Numbered from the stretch's first letter, positions 14,417-28,103 are shown. The stretch is 64,000 nucleotides of DNA from Eremophila alpestris peregrina (GCA_009792885.1 WMCF01000012.1:13477641-13541640); one strand, 5' to 3'. Numbers and translations are program-made. The notes: a model not told the origin generated them from the sequence alone.

Positions 14417-15573
14417 AAACCCAGTCCCCATAGGTTTTTTTCTGAAGCTTCCCATGTCTTCCTATTCCCACGGCATGTAAAATGGGTATTAGAAAGTAAT
14501 CAAATTGATATCTTGGTCCCATTTCCACAGATTTACACAAGTTTGCAGTTGAGTCTACAGACTCCCAGAAAAAAGCTGGAGGCAGTAGAAGAGAAGCCCA
14601 GCCATTTTCTACTCCATTCCATGCCCATTACAACAAAAAAGTGGCATCATCCTAAGGTGTAAGTAAAATGAGTTAAAAAAGAAAAGGATTGCACAGAGGT
14701 AACTAGAATAGCTCCTCCCTGACAGAGTTCTAGGAGTGACCACATTCCTATCAAGAAACAAATTATTTAAAAAGTACTCAGAACGTAATTCATTTTTCTT
14801 CCAGTAGTCTGGTAAAATCTACTTGTAAATTAAGCCTGCTCAACAAAAAAATTGAGTGAAGGGTTACATATAATACACAGTGTCTTGAAGGCCTAATGCC
14901 ATATTTATAACCCAAATGTGTACATGTATGCATATAATATGTCAATACAAAAAATAAAACCAAGTGATTGATAAAGTTGGTCTATTCTTCAGAGCACAGA
15001 AGGAGACCAAACGCACATTCTTCTGCAGTCAGTTAAAGCCTAAAGAAATTTCTATTTTCAAGTGCTGATTCCAGCACTGTAAGTTGCAGATGAAACAGCT
15101 GAGATGCCACAACAGTTTCCAGAGGTGATCCTTCATTTTGGTCTGCAACAAAGCAGGCTATTTAATGCAAAGGAAGTGTTTTTACTTAGCACCAATGAAG
15201 GTCACTGTCAGGCACTGGCCACTGCAAGTTCTTTTAAGGCTGAATGTGATCTCCACACTTTAGCACAGAACACCATTTTCATTGTTGACATGGCTGAGAG
15301 ACTGAGGTGGACACAGTCCTTCATTCATTTCCTTCACCTGGTCCGGGTCTGTCCTGCAGCAGGTCCCAAAGTTCCTGCTCCAGAATGTCCTTGTTATAAT
15401 GGTGTCCTGTCCACAGGACATGCATACAGCAGAAATCTTCTGGAAATATGAACTGTAGTTAGCAATTATCTCAGTATAATGCTGGTTAATGCTGCAATCC
15501 ACAAATTTTTAGTGCACTTTTTCCAGAGTACACGTCCATCCAAGAATTTAAACCACATAAATATATGTAAAAG

Positions 15574-15588
15574 TGCCACTAGATGGCA
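15574..15588 (+). promoter_or_regulatory. Candidate CTCF-binding motif in TTC39B intron 1
   Basis: TGCCACTAGATGGCA matches the core CTCF pattern CCANNAGRKGGCR at the key C and GG positions. It lies in a moderately GC-rich 600-bp block (about 15060-15660) that stands out from its AT-rich surroundings. Motif match only; occupancy cannot be inferred from sequence. Confidence 0.4.
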
Positions 15589-18500
15589 TAATCCAGACTT
15601 TTCCACAGATTTCAGAAAATCATTAGGACAAGATTTAGCAAAATAAAGCTGTCTCAAAATTATGTTTCTTGAATCGCAGTCTTTTTTATGTTTGATAATT
15701 GCATTATTTCTTTAAATCTTTATGATGTATCCTTTTCAAAATGCAAGCAGGATTAAAACAATTAAGTTTACATAACTTAGAGATACTAATGTTTTGTGAA
15801 GCAAAGAAAGTCCAAGTCAGAAAGAGACATAAATGGACACTGCACTAATGCAGAAAAACAGAAGAGTTCCTGCACTCTAGCACTAACAGCAGACACTTCA
15901 CCTCTCAAGCTCACAAAAGCAGCATATAAGGGAGGTCCTCCAACTAATATAGGACATCTATCAGTAGCTACATGTTTGTTTTAATACACTGGAAGAAAGA
16001 AGAGCTTATTAGAGATCCTAGCATCAAATATGAACTCTACTTTCTTCCACATTCATCATAAATCAACTCTAAGGAAATTTCAGACTATATCCCATGACTC
16101 CTAAACTGTTGTCCTAAGTTCTCTAAATGTTTTATCAAGCTAAGTGTTTAAACACTGCTCTTTTCCAAGTGAAGCAGGCCAGTTTGATCAATCTAAACTA
16201 TTCCTTTAAAATTCAGGCTTATGACAAGATACAACTACCAAGAAGGGTGTGAAGCACATAGAATCTCCCTACTGAAAAAAACATAACTCTAGAAAACTAA
16301 ATCCAATAGTATCTAGATACACCAGCCACAATTTGGAGTCCATACTGATTGCACAAAAGAAAAAAAGCCCCACCAATAGCGTTCTCCCAAAAATATAAAC
16401 ATAACATGAATAATGGTCCTTATTAATTCAACAGATAAATGAGATCACAAAAAATAATCATGAATTCCTACCCAGAATTTAATTTTATTGCTGTACAACA
16501 TTACTTGTCCTTGTCACAGCTTTATTTTGCCAGTAATAATTAAACAACAGTTTTAAGGCAACTTGAAAAACCATAAACTTATCAGTAACACCCTCCTTGG
16601 GAAGCCCACATATTAAGATATTGCAAAGCATGGGAATCTGTGAAGGTACTTGCATATTTAGCAAGCACATGCACTTCAAGATACTTTTGTCAAAACTTCT
16701 GTTCAATAATGGGTACATCTGCCTACTTTTGTACTCTTTTGTAAATCAGTCCCACACCATCCTTCTCAAAAAAAGAAATCAATGCTAGGTGAAAATTATG
16801 CACAAGAAACCCAGTGCCTGGCCTCAGGCATGCTGTCCTGCCCACTCAGTGCCTGCAGCTGCCCATGGAAAGCTCAGTTACCAGTTTGGAAGTCGGCAAC
16901 TGGATTCTACATAAAAAGGCTTCATTGAGAGGTCTGAAAGTTTTCAACTGAAAAGAAAGGTTAACACACCTTTCACATTCACTATGTTCATGTTAAAATG
17001 GTCATTCTGTAGGTGGATTCAATCTCACAGAACTTAAGGGATTTAAAAAAAACTTAGCTGACAAGCTCAGAAGCAGCTTTCTAAAATCACAGGAGAGGCT
17101 TCCTATTGACCTTGGCTAAAAGTTGGCGGACTGAGCCGAAACAGCACTAGTATGTATGTTGCATGTGGGAGTATGAATTAAACCTCTTTTCTCTTGGTAA
17201 TACTGAACACAGAAAAAAACATACAACCATGGGAAGATAGTGGGTGAGGTATAAGAAGAAACTGACCTACAATGCTTTTAATATGAACGGAGACTACAGA
17301 AGAAAGACCTCCCATATGGTCTTCTTTTCAACAAGGAAACCAGTTTCCGAACAGCTTCTTTAAGCCAGCAGTCACCACACACTTTTATTATCAAATGGAA
17401 CAGAATATATATACATATACACCTTTTTCCCCCCTCTTCTGTTATGACACTTTGTGAATATTTGTTTCTCCTCAACCTTAGCCAAGACTACATTAAAAAT
17501 GATTCAAAGAAACTGGTGGCTAAGAATTTTACATTCCACAGAAGTGATAACTTAAAATCACTGCACATATAAAACTTACCAAACATTACAGCAATATGAA
17601 AACTCCTTAGACTATTACTCAAGGATACCAAATAATAGAATATTATTATACATATAATAAACATAATCTGCACACCTTACCTGCATATTAAAAATTGGAT
17701 GACAGTGTCACATAAGCACAGAATTCAACTGTTGCTTAAATGGGCAGTTGCATGAGAAAACACAACCCAGGGCTGCATATTTTCCCTTATGTTAAGAAAT
17801 AAAAATACCCAGCATTACAGCAGGACCCAAAAGCTAATTTGTCACATATCTTCAGCTAATTCATAAAGTATTTATATAAAGAATAAGTATTTTGATGATC
17901 CAAATAAAATTTAAGTTTCATCTCAAAAATGTAAGATGCTTTTAACTTCCTAATATTTTTGTAGAACTGACAATACTCTGCACTATAAAGTGCTTTAAAA
18001 TCCTAACTTTTAAGCTACTGCTTCATTAGACTTCATAGCAATTTCTTCCAGAAAAGAGCAGTCTGCTCTACAAATCAGCAGAAAAGTAACATGGAAGCTA
18101 AAGTACATTTTTATGTTTACTGTCAAAAAAACCCCAAACATAGGAGAGAAACATTATTTCAATATTGTCTTGGAAGAGAAATGACTTGGGGAAGCAGAGG
18201 AAGGAAAAGGTATCTCCAGCTCTTCATCTCTTTCACCTACACATGCTTTATGTGGCACTTCAACACCAGATCCTGGTATTAACAATTAATAGCCTAGGAA
18301 CAGAAAAACATGAATAACACTCAGTTCAAAGGAGAAGGAGATGATGAAGCTGTTACAAAACAGGAAAATTATTTCCCCTTGCCAGAGACAGAAATAGCCT
18401 CGAGGCAGCAAAACTGGAATGGAAATGCACAAGTTCTGCTCCACGCAGTACAGCCAATTTTCATATGAGAAGTAAAAAGTGAAATTCATTTCTCTAAAAG

Positions 18501-18803
18501 AAAAAATGCACATATTTTTTTGGTTACATATTATCCCAGATTTATTGGTTTGAACTACGAACATAACTCATCTGCTTTTTAAAAGTTTTCAAGATTATTT
18601 GCCAAAAATACCAGTGTTTTTTTCAGAGAGTGGAGCGGACAGACAATACTGGTTGCTCTGGAGAAGCTATGTTTTCCACTGCAGATGAAGAACTGCAGTA
18701 GTCAGAAGCCAAAGATCAGACTTGGTAATTCAGACTTACTTATTCACTCTCATCTAAATAGAACATGCAACATTCAAGACATGGTTGGGAGTCATGCTTT
18801 AAT

Positions 18804-18883
18804 AAAAACCAAAAAACCCAAAAAAACAAACCAAAACAAAAACACCAACAAAACTAAAACCAAACCACAAAAACAAAACAAAG
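18804..18883. repeat. A/C-only low-complexity tract
   Basis: About 80 bases made almost entirely of A and C on the plus strand, which gives an artificial Lys/Asn/Thr-rich open frame. Confidence 0.85.
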
Positions 18884-21800
18884 CACCAAATATCACAACC
18901 CCACAAACATGCCCACACACCAAGAGGAAATGAGGAACTGGTAACCTAACTTTTGCCAGAAGTTAGGTTAACTAAAGAGCTGATGAACAATTAGAAATTA
19001 AAACAAATTTCAGTGTCATTTAGCTCAAAAATTAAAAAAAAATGTCAGTAACCACAATAACAAAGGTTTCTCCATTACAGTCTGGAAAGCAGTCGCCTTT
19101 TGATGCTGCTGGTCACCCAAAAATTTCCAGAAGATACAATAAAATTGAGTCTTTAAAAAAAAAAAGTACCCTCCATTTCTTACAAAGAATAGACATTTGC
19201 ACCAAAGCAACCACAGTCAAAAGTTGTCAGTCAGGCAGGTTGCATATCAGAGGCAGACTCAAGATGAAGGTTTTTCTGAACCTACTAGTAAAGATGGGGC
19301 ACGAGGCAGTCGCATTTTAATAAGTTGACATCACTCTCACCTGCTGTGAACAACTGGACGAGCTGCTACTGTTTTAAACAGTGCCTCTCCCTCATGATTG
19401 ATAAGTGGAAATCAGGAGATTCAGTTACACACTCACCAAGTAAAGCATAATAACCACTTTACTGTAACTGACATGCAAATGGCTGCTTGTCAATAGCGAT
19501 CCATGTTCAGATTCATATCCAACATGCTGACCAAGAAAGCAGAATAGAGTTTCAGTTAAAGTTGGCTAAATACCTAGACACCTTTCCTTACTGTTGAGAG
19601 TGGCACCTTCTTGCTATTCAACCTGCAGTTGTGTCTGCACAGAAAGCACTTCTAAGAGGCAGAAGAATAGGTAGCAGCATAGAACTTAAATGCTGCAATA
19701 AAGCTCTCATCTTCCTAGCTGATCACTTTTCCGGTCTGTCACACACCGACCTCCTTGGTCATCCCCAAGAACAAAGGAGTGTCATGTAGTTTCTACTTGT
19801 TTGAAAGTGGTACTAGAAAAAAACAAACCAAAATGCAACAGAACAAACAAACCACATACCCAACCAAGGTTCAACATTCAATACATTTGCACCAAAGGGC
19901 ACTCCTGAAAGAAAATCTCTACAAGTAGTGCATGACTCTATTCTTGGTCAACTTCATTACACAAAACTGATTGCCAAGCAATCCTAAACTGAAAGGCAAA
20001 TAAAAACAACCACCTTGTCTGGACACAACTTCCTTTTCCTATTGTAGGAAGACAGATTTGAGAAGACTACAAAGGCAACTAAGGAGCCTGAGAAAACAGA
20101 AAGAATTCACAACCATTCTTCTCTAAACAGATACTACACAAGGGAAAACACTAAGTTTGTCCCTCCTAGCCATAAGAAAGATTGTTCAGTCAATTCTTGC
20201 AATGACAAGCCTCTAGGTATTGCAAGAACTTTGTGTCAAGCTCATTAGTTTTTGTAAAATATTGTACTATCATTCAGTCATTCCACAGAAATTGCATAAA
20301 ACCCCACTGAAATAAAAAAGAACTTTAGGATGCTATTTATTATGTTTATAAAGTTAGTGAGAATTCTGCTACATCTTTCTAGTCCTAATAATTTCAACAA
20401 CATAACCAGTAAGTACTAGGTATTGCTGTATTTTCCAGAACACTGGTCACAAACATGGATGAGATACCACTGCTGAAAGACCAATCTGATGAAGACTTTC
20501 CTACTTTCAGCCACATGGTTTAACAATAAACTTTTTGTAAACTTTTGTCAGCTTCCGAATAAGACTATTCAGTTATTATTTCTCCTTCTGCATAAGAAGT
20601 AGACACAATGTCATTTCAGAGACACAAACAGAGTACTTTCAGACACTAATTGAAGGTAGAGCGGCAGAAACAGAACAAGTGTTTACTCTCTTAATGTGCT
20701 GTAGGCAATTAAGGCATGAGCAACTTGAAAGTCACTATCCACACTACAACTCAAAAGAAAAAGCTTGATATTTCCCAGTCTAGCAAGGTTAGTATTTCCC
20801 AGCCAGTGACTAATCATCTATTCTAGTTCAGAACTCTCTCTCATCGAGTTTAACTTTCCATGACTGGGTAACATTCACAGAAGCTTCAGCTCCATTTAGT
20901 CAAAGGATCACTATACAGTTTGCTGATAACAAAATGTTATCACTTCAAGAAATAGGGTACCAGTAGATAAGAGCTAAGATACTTTTTGCCCTCACTTGAG
21001 TCAACATAACCTACCAAATAAAATAAAAGTTATGCGAAGAGCAAAGAAAAACATGGTTGGAAGATCCATTTAACAAACGCCTGAAAACAGAGCTCTTCTT
21101 GGAGGTGGAGTATCATGTTTCCTTTCTCACAAGAGTAGGTCTATTCAGCAGTTTCATCTAACCTTCCCACCTAAATTCCCATACTTCAGTGTTTGTGATG
21201 TGATTGATGAGGCAGCTTTTAATTACACATAACTCACACATACCATGATGGATCAAACACAAAGACATAGTGAAAGTCAAGCTGCAATTACAATTAAGAG
21301 ACAGTCTTGAAACAACATAAGAAACAAATACAGTGGAGTCTACTTCCCATTAAAGTAAAATATAGATAGCTAAGAGGAAGAGCATATTGTGTTTTCCTAG
21401 ACTTTACTAAGTAATTTTATATAAAGATGCTTGATACTTAGAGCTTCCAATAGATGTCTAAAGCTACCTGGAAAAAACCCTAATTATGGTTCACCATGCA
21501 TTTAATATACACTATCCAGACAAAATCTAATTACAGCTTCCTTAGAGGGATATTTTGACAGTGTTCCAGAATGCTTATCAACTACAATGTAATCAACAAT
21601 CCTAAGTAAGTCTCATTAAAGACCCATTACTTTGCCACTAGTGATATTAATACTTTCCAGAGCTTACCCCAAGCTGGGGAACAAAATAGGTTTAGCTCAT
21701 ATTAAAAACAATTTCCCTATAACTAATAAAGGCCATCTTTGCTTATAACTAATAAAAAAAGAGGAAAGGGTCATTAAAATGAGCATCTTAGGTTTTAACC

Positions 21801-22669
21801 TTCTGTTTCCTCAGGTTAAATACCCTCTTGCCTATACAGCTGGTCACTCATTTTCAAGAACGCAACAGCAGTTGCTGCATATTTAGCACCACAAGGTTCT
21901 ATTTCATGGTGAAAAGCAATTTATTTTCTTATCTAGCTCATTTCCTCTAAAAGAAGATCATGATGCAGTAACAGTAATTCCAACAACCCTATTTTTGATA
22001 AAGTTGTTCTTACTTCAGAACTTTAAAGTTTCTATATTTTCTAATCCATTAGCAGGACAAGTACTAACTGAAGTAACAGATGAGACCTTTAGAAGTCAAC
22101 ATCATAGAGTTAAAAGTGGCTGCAATACAAGATTAAAGCAGCAACTTTTGGCCAGAGCACAGCTTGTTCTCTCTGTGCAAGATCAGTGTCCATCCCTTCG
22201 GGAAATCACTTTATTTTCATTATTTTCATTAACAGAAAAGCATTGTCTCAAGGATGTGCCAATTTAACTTCATTACTTGTATAAAATTAGCTAATTATTA
22301 ACTGATTTATACATGCATTCTAGAGAGTTTGTTCTTTTGACAAGAAAAAAAACCAAAACACCTAACACAGAAATACAGTGTCACATTCAGACCAAGTGTC
22401 ACATTAAATTATACTAAGCAGAATCAGACTCTGATTCAACCAGCCAGTAAGTTAAAGTGTTTGTTCTTCCTGGGCTACTTACAGGCAAACACAAAAAGAA
22501 TACATTCTCATTTGAAGTTACAATAATTCTTACCAAGAAAATAATGCAGAGAAACCCTACAAGTAACACAAAATTTCATTAACATGAAGTAATAGTTAGC
22601 CTATTAATGTCCCCTAAATTTTGGTAATGTGACAAGTGTACATGAAAGCCTACAGCTTTTCTTCTCCGG

Positions 22670-22834
22670 TCACGACTCCCGCAAAGGCAACTCTTCATCC
22701 AGTCCATCCCCAAGCAGAGCATGGTATTTCTTCAGGTACTGCAGGACAGCTACAGGATCCAGCAAAGAGACACCAAACGGACTACACCGGTGCACTGAAA
22801 GCAGTATGTGTTTCCCAGCTGGAAGTTGTAACAT
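22670..22834 (-). other. Unidentified short open frame (54 codons) in TTC39B intron 1
   Basis: A minus-strand frame runs from an ATG at 22834 to a TGA at 22670-22672, within an open stretch that begins a few codons earlier after a TGA. It encodes 54 residues with unusually protein-like composition, including LDPVAVLQYLKKYHALL followed by an acidic tail and a charged C-terminus. Upstream at 22835-23001 a second minus-strand frame is open but shifted relative to it. The surrounding 22640-23300 block is richer in GC and CpG than the rest of the intron. I do not recognise the product. It may be a decayed processed pseudogene, an alternative terminal exon (TTTCAG- and TTCCAG-type acceptors lie inside the frame) or chance. 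No homologue was recalled. Confidence 0.25.
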
Positions 22835-25148
22835 TTGACAGAAATTGTCCGACAGTCATAGTTCCACCTCTCAGCATGCACACCCCCCATACAGCTTACT
22901 GATGTCATGGTGAATTTATAGCTTTTGAAAATTCTGGCTGGCATGTACAAGGACAGGATTAATGTGCAGTTGTTACCAGATTTGTCACTCCTTCTGCCCA
23001 AATGGGTTACTTAACCACAAATGTAAGTTTACAGGATGTCAGTGCCTCTAGGCAACTGCTCATGCACACGCACTCCCTCCTCCTCCTGCTCCTGAGCACT
23101 CATGGGCAATCAGAGCACTGGTTCCTCTACAGCAAGCCCACACCGCAGTGTCTCTGGCTCTCGTGACTCAGACATTGCCAAAGGAAATCCTGCATGACCA
23201 CACGATGCCTCAGTCTGAAGCACTGAACCTCCCCCAGTACACTTCTTCCTTCTGCCAGCACCCAGAGACACAGAAAAGAAAAAAGCCAAACATGTCACAT
23301 GAGGTGTAGAGGACTTCTTTTAAATTATGGAAAAGGGAAGTATCAGATAGACAATTTTTCCAGGCTGCCAGGGAACTACTTATGCCATAGCTGATCTCTA
23401 CCTATTCCTGGTATCCTTATCCATTTTCACTTTAGCACAAGTTATTATATACTAGAAAGGTTTTATCAATTGTGGATACTGTTGCAAAAGTTCTTAAAAT
23501 TTCACATGGATTTTTTTAATTACTTCTTGAGACCACACAAACACTTAGCAAAGGGTGAGTATTTTTTAATGTTAGAAAGATACCATTTAGGCCTAATTCT
23601 TCAACTATTAAAATCTAAGGTCAGTAGCTACCAGACCTCATATGCATAAACTGAAGAAAACAAGTGCTGTGGTATGATCTACAAAGATACAAACCACAAA
23701 ACTAATACAGAGTTTATCTTCCCAGCATAAAACTCCTTTATCTCATCTACAGCAAAGACCAGACCTAAAGCAAAGAAAATGTATCAGACACAACACTTTC
23801 AGCCAGGGACAAAGAGGAGCATGGTTCGGAGACAACTGTGAAGGTTGTCACCACAAGATGAATATCCTTGGTTGCCATCACAAGATGTAAGCTCAGCTTC
23901 CCCTTCTTGCACTTCACCTGTCCTCCTAACACCAGAGGACTCCCACAAACAACAAAGCAAGACATTATGTGTGTTTAAAAAATAAAGAGAAACTAAGCCA
24001 AAATATTAACCGCACTGGATGCCAGCTCTTTCAATGATGTCAGGTGACTTCCTTTCTCTACTTCACTAGAAGAACACACACACTCAGAAACACTGACAGG
24101 AATTCAGTGCAACTGTACAAATTCCATTGGCCAAGGCACGCTGCTTTCTGCAGAGAAACTAGCTAACACAGGACCACAAACTACGTTCCACATTGCAACT
24201 CAAACTATTCAGAGAAAGCACATAAACCACTTCGGCTACATAATCTCTAGTCTTTGTCCCCATGATATTTTCTTTACTATTCCTTCAGTTGTGCCCATGC
24301 ACAGCTACCTGTGATGACACAACTGTAAGCTGAACATCCTGGCTTACTCAGCATGAAACCCCCAATGCAAGGCACCATGAATGCAGAGCTGCATAGTCTA
24401 TCGAGTAGCTTCTTGCCTACTTCCCCTTAGAGACCTGAACATCCTCCTCTTCAGTCACACACATTACTATTTAAAATTACAAACACTTTTTCAATGCTCC
24501 AGTGTACAAATTCATGACAAGCACTAACTGAGAAAGCAGTTAGGAGGAGTTTTTCATAGTGGAACTCTGAACTGCAGAAGAGAATACATACAGAGCATGA
24601 CTTCCAGGAAGGCCCTTCTACCTGGGACCTGATTTGCTAACATTAACAAGACCCAATGTTTCCGTTTCCAGTTCACAAAAAAGAACTAAGCTGGGAAACC
24701 TGCATTTAGTTTGCACTTCCACTCCAAACATTACTTAATGATCTCAGCAGATAAATCTATTGGTAATAGATTTATCATCTTTTAACAATAATATAATACT
24801 TAAATTAAAATGTCTCAAACACCACCCTTCTCCCTCAATACAGTTAACAGAATTACTTTTCAAAATACTTTTCTTACTGAGACAGACCAAAAAAGCTGCA
24901 CTTCATGAAGGATTCAGTTATGCTACAGTTTATCAAAAAAGTCAAAAAGCATTTAACATCCTGTATTATATATTACTTTTCTCAAAGTCATTATTTTAAA
25001 TTATTTCTGTAATGAATTACTGTTTCCCCAAATTAAGGAGGGAGGGTTTTGTCGAAAATGTGGAATATTTCAGTTTTTGCGTGTTTCTTCAGTTCCTTCT
25101 AGCCAGCTGAGCAAGAAGAACTTCGAACATCTGTGTAAGATGCGTCAC

Positions 25149-25728
25149 TCTACTAGTTTTGGCTGGGGTAGATTTAATTTTCTTCACAGTGGCTAGTATA
25201 GGGCTGTGTTTTGGATTTGTGCCGAACACAAGAGTTGTTAATATTGAGATGTTTTTATTATTGATGACCACAGCTTACACACAGTCAAGGCCTTTTCTGC
25301 TTTCTGTATTCCAGTCTGTGGAGGAAGCTGGGGGTGCATGGGAGTCTGGGAGGGGCCACAGCAGGGGCAGGGGACCCAAGCTGATCAGAGGGATATTCCA
25401 GACCATGTGGCATCATGCTCGCACAAAGGGGAGGAAGAAGAAAGCAGGAGAATCTATGGAGTGGTAGCATTTGTCTTCCAAAGTCACTGCACCTGTGATG
25501 GAGCTCTGCTCCCCTGGCAATGGCTGAACACCTGCCTGACCACCGGAAGCATTGAATTAATTCCTTGTTTTGCTTTGCTTTCGTGCACAGCTTTTGCTTT
25601 CCATATTAAACTTTCTTTCCCTCAATCCATTAGTTCCCTGCCTTTTACCCTTCTAATTCTCTCTGCAATCCCACTGGTGGGGGAGTGAGTGAGTGCTGTG
25701 TGAGCTGTCAGCTGGTCTTAAACCATAA
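25149..25728 (+). mobile_element. Solo ERVL-type LTR, sense
   Basis: The sequence matches an abundant avian LTR family. It starts near 'ttttggctggggtag...ttcttcacagtggct', continues with 'gtgttttggatttgtgc', 'ccaaggccttttctgct' (seen here as caaggcc), 'ggatattccagaccatgtgg' and 'ttgttttgctttgctttcg', has an ATTAAA polyadenylation-type signal near 25605, and ends 'ggtcttaaaccataa'. No gag or pol lies beside it, so it is a solo LTR. The TATATAAAG promoter box kept by the antisense relative at 50.8 kb is replaced here by unrelated sequence, so the LTR promoter is probably inactive. Confidence 0.85.
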
Positions 25729-25918
25729 TATTCACCTAAAAAGAAATGGATTTACCAAATTCACAACTGGTAATTCTACTTCTCCACCAGTGGTAAGCTC
25801 GGGTTCTGCCACAGGACCTTAGAGTAACCATTTAACCATAAATTATTATACATACTAAAGAGGGGGGAAAAATAAATATTTTAACTGGAAAGTTCGTAAG
25901 TTTGCAGAAGAGGAAAAG

Positions 25919-26022
25919 ACCAAAAACAAACTAAAAACCACCAAAACCCCCAAACCAAACAAAAATCCCAAACCCAAAACACAAACAAACAAAAAAAAAA
26001 GCAAACCCAAAACACAAAAACC
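25919..26022. repeat. A/C-only low-complexity tract
   Basis: About 100 bases of A-rich sequence interrupted nearly only by C, containing (CAAA)n and a 10-base A run. Confidence 0.85.
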
Positions 26023-27156
26023 AGAATGACACAGCCATGAAGCCATTAAGTTTAACTAGCAGCCCCACTGGATTTGGTAACAACCGTCCTAAGGGAGAGA
26101 ATCCAGATAAAATATCTTCATCTTAGTCCATAATTTCTTGGTGAAAATAAAAGCCAGTGTGATATACTCTATCATCACTACATTCTCACTTCAATCAGTT
26201 AAAGCTAACAGGAATATTTTTTTCCCTCTGGCATACTACTAGTTACAGACAAGTATTCCTACTCACCTACCCAACCCTACACTTTTTAGAAGAACCAGTG
26301 CTGCCAAGAGTTGTCAGACACACAATTATTTTCAGAAACAGGTTTTCCACAAACCTCTTCTCTGTTTGGATGACAGACTGTCCTCATACACATTCCAATA
26401 AGAGGATTTCTGGAGAGCAAGAGTGTGTGTGAAGCTGACCTCTGGGGATGAAAAGAAATCAAAGGAGTGCTGCACACCCAAACACTGGCTGGCAAAAGTT
26501 TATATACCACTCTATTGCAAAGTGGATGCATAACTGGACTAAAAACATGATAAGTTCACTGCATCACAACAAAAAATACCATTGCTACTAAGATAATAGA
26601 TTATCTTGCCTTAGTATGTGGTAATAGCATTACTTCCTTACTCTAGAATAAGACAACAAGCAAGTCTTTACTTGCTTGATAAGAAAACTTTACCGTTAGT
26701 ACTTGGTGTTTGGGCTTAAGTCCACACATCTGTGACACTTACTGCAGACTCAGCAGAAAACCTTTTTTGAACTTGAGAGGGCTTAGAAAAGCAGAAGGAC
26801 TTTTTAGTTCTCACAAATTCTCCCATTTCTGACTATTTAAGCAGACACTAGACCAACTGTAGCACACAGGTCCTGGCCATGTCCAGGCTCTAATCAGAAC
26901 ACATACCAAGAGCAGCATGTATCCACCTCTCAGACTGCTGCTCACATCTTTAGCTGCACACCTTTGCTGCCTTTTCAAAATGAGTGTGGTGATCCATCAT
27001 TTCTGTTCCCTCTAATATAATTCTGTTCCTATTTATGCAAAAGAAACAGCCTTTGTGAAATTCACTGGGCACGGTGCGCTGGGCTGTATTCCTGCCAACC
27101 TGTCACCAACAACTGTGATCTTATCTCCACCTCCTGTGCTGGTGTCACACAGGAAA

Positions 27157-27232
27157 AGAAAGCCATACGAGTTGCAATAGCAAGGAAAGTTTCCAGAAAG
27201 TCATACTAGTTGCAATAAAAAGGAAAGTTTCA
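27157..27232. repeat. Two-copy 38-bp tandem repeat
   Basis: Units starting at 27157 and 27195 share the core 'agaaagYcatacKagttgc' and the end 'aaggaaagttt', about 33 of 38 positions by eye. The repeat is directly followed by a 116-codon plus-strand open frame (27244-27594) without recognised domains. Confidence 0.8.
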
Positions 27233-27695
27233 GATACGTCCTTATGGTTAGGCAAGCTATTGGAGATTTACTTAAGACAGGAGGCATAAGATCAGACATG
27301 CCTATCACCTACTCCTATGTTGAGTCATCCTGGTCCATGCTGCTAAGTAACGCATGGTCTGCCAAGAAGCAACTAAGCTCCTTTTCTCTTTCAACAGACA
27401 ACCTCTTTGTCAAGAGAGAGGCTCAACAAGAACCTTTATCCAAGCCAAGGCATCAACTTCCAGCAGTTTCAACAAGCTCATCGGGTCCAGGGGCTTTTTC
27501 AAAGCACATGAGCACCAATATGTCAGCAAAAGAAGAACAAATATTTGCAGAACCAAACATGTTTCCACAAAGTCATAACTCTCACATAGATTGACTGGAA
27601 CTACAAGAAGCAAACCACACTCCTTTCAAGCTTATATATGAAACAACAGTCTTTCCATATAGGTTGTGGAAGAAATACAACTGTCTTTCTAGAGC

Positions 27696-27847
27696 TGTGG
27701 ATGGCTCAAACCCAGTGGTATTCAAGGCTAGGATGGACAAGGTCTTGAGCAACCTGGTCTAGTGGGAGGTATCCCTGCCCTGGACGGGGAATGGGTTCTA
27801 CAGGATCTTTCATGTCCCTTCAACCTCTTAACATTCTGTGATTCTAC
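27696..27847 (+). mobile_element. CR1 LINE 3'-end fragment, sense
   Basis: Contains the CR1 3' untranslated segment around 'gacaaggtcttgagcaacc' and 'ctagtgggaggtatccctg', ending in the terminal repeat 'attctgtgattct'. The element is 5'-truncated to about 150 bp, as is usual for CR1. Confidence 0.9.
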
Positions 27848-28103
27848 AGTGGCTGGCAAGCTTTTAGCTACACTTACAAGGCAATTGTACAATTTACAAT
27901 TATAATGACAGTAACTTCCACTGGCCCAAGAAAAGGCCTCATTAAAAAATACTGGATGCTACTTCCCACAGCAGAATAACAGCAGCTCAATACACAAAGA
28001 ATACACAAAATGTGAAGAAAAAAGCTAATTCTTCCTTTTGGTTATACTGTTTTTCCAGTCACATAAAGTAAGTATTTAAGTATCATCACCTCACATCCCT
28101 CCT

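Noticed and set aside
15104..15451. 115-codon plus-strand frame, with an overlapping 80-codon minus-strand frame
   Set aside because: No recognised domain. Both strands are open over the same bases, which fits a GC-richer non-coding or repeat block better than a gene.
25159..25688. Open frames of 102 and 116 codons near 25.2-25.7 kb
   Set aside because: Both are contained in the LTR at 25149-25728, which does not encode protein.
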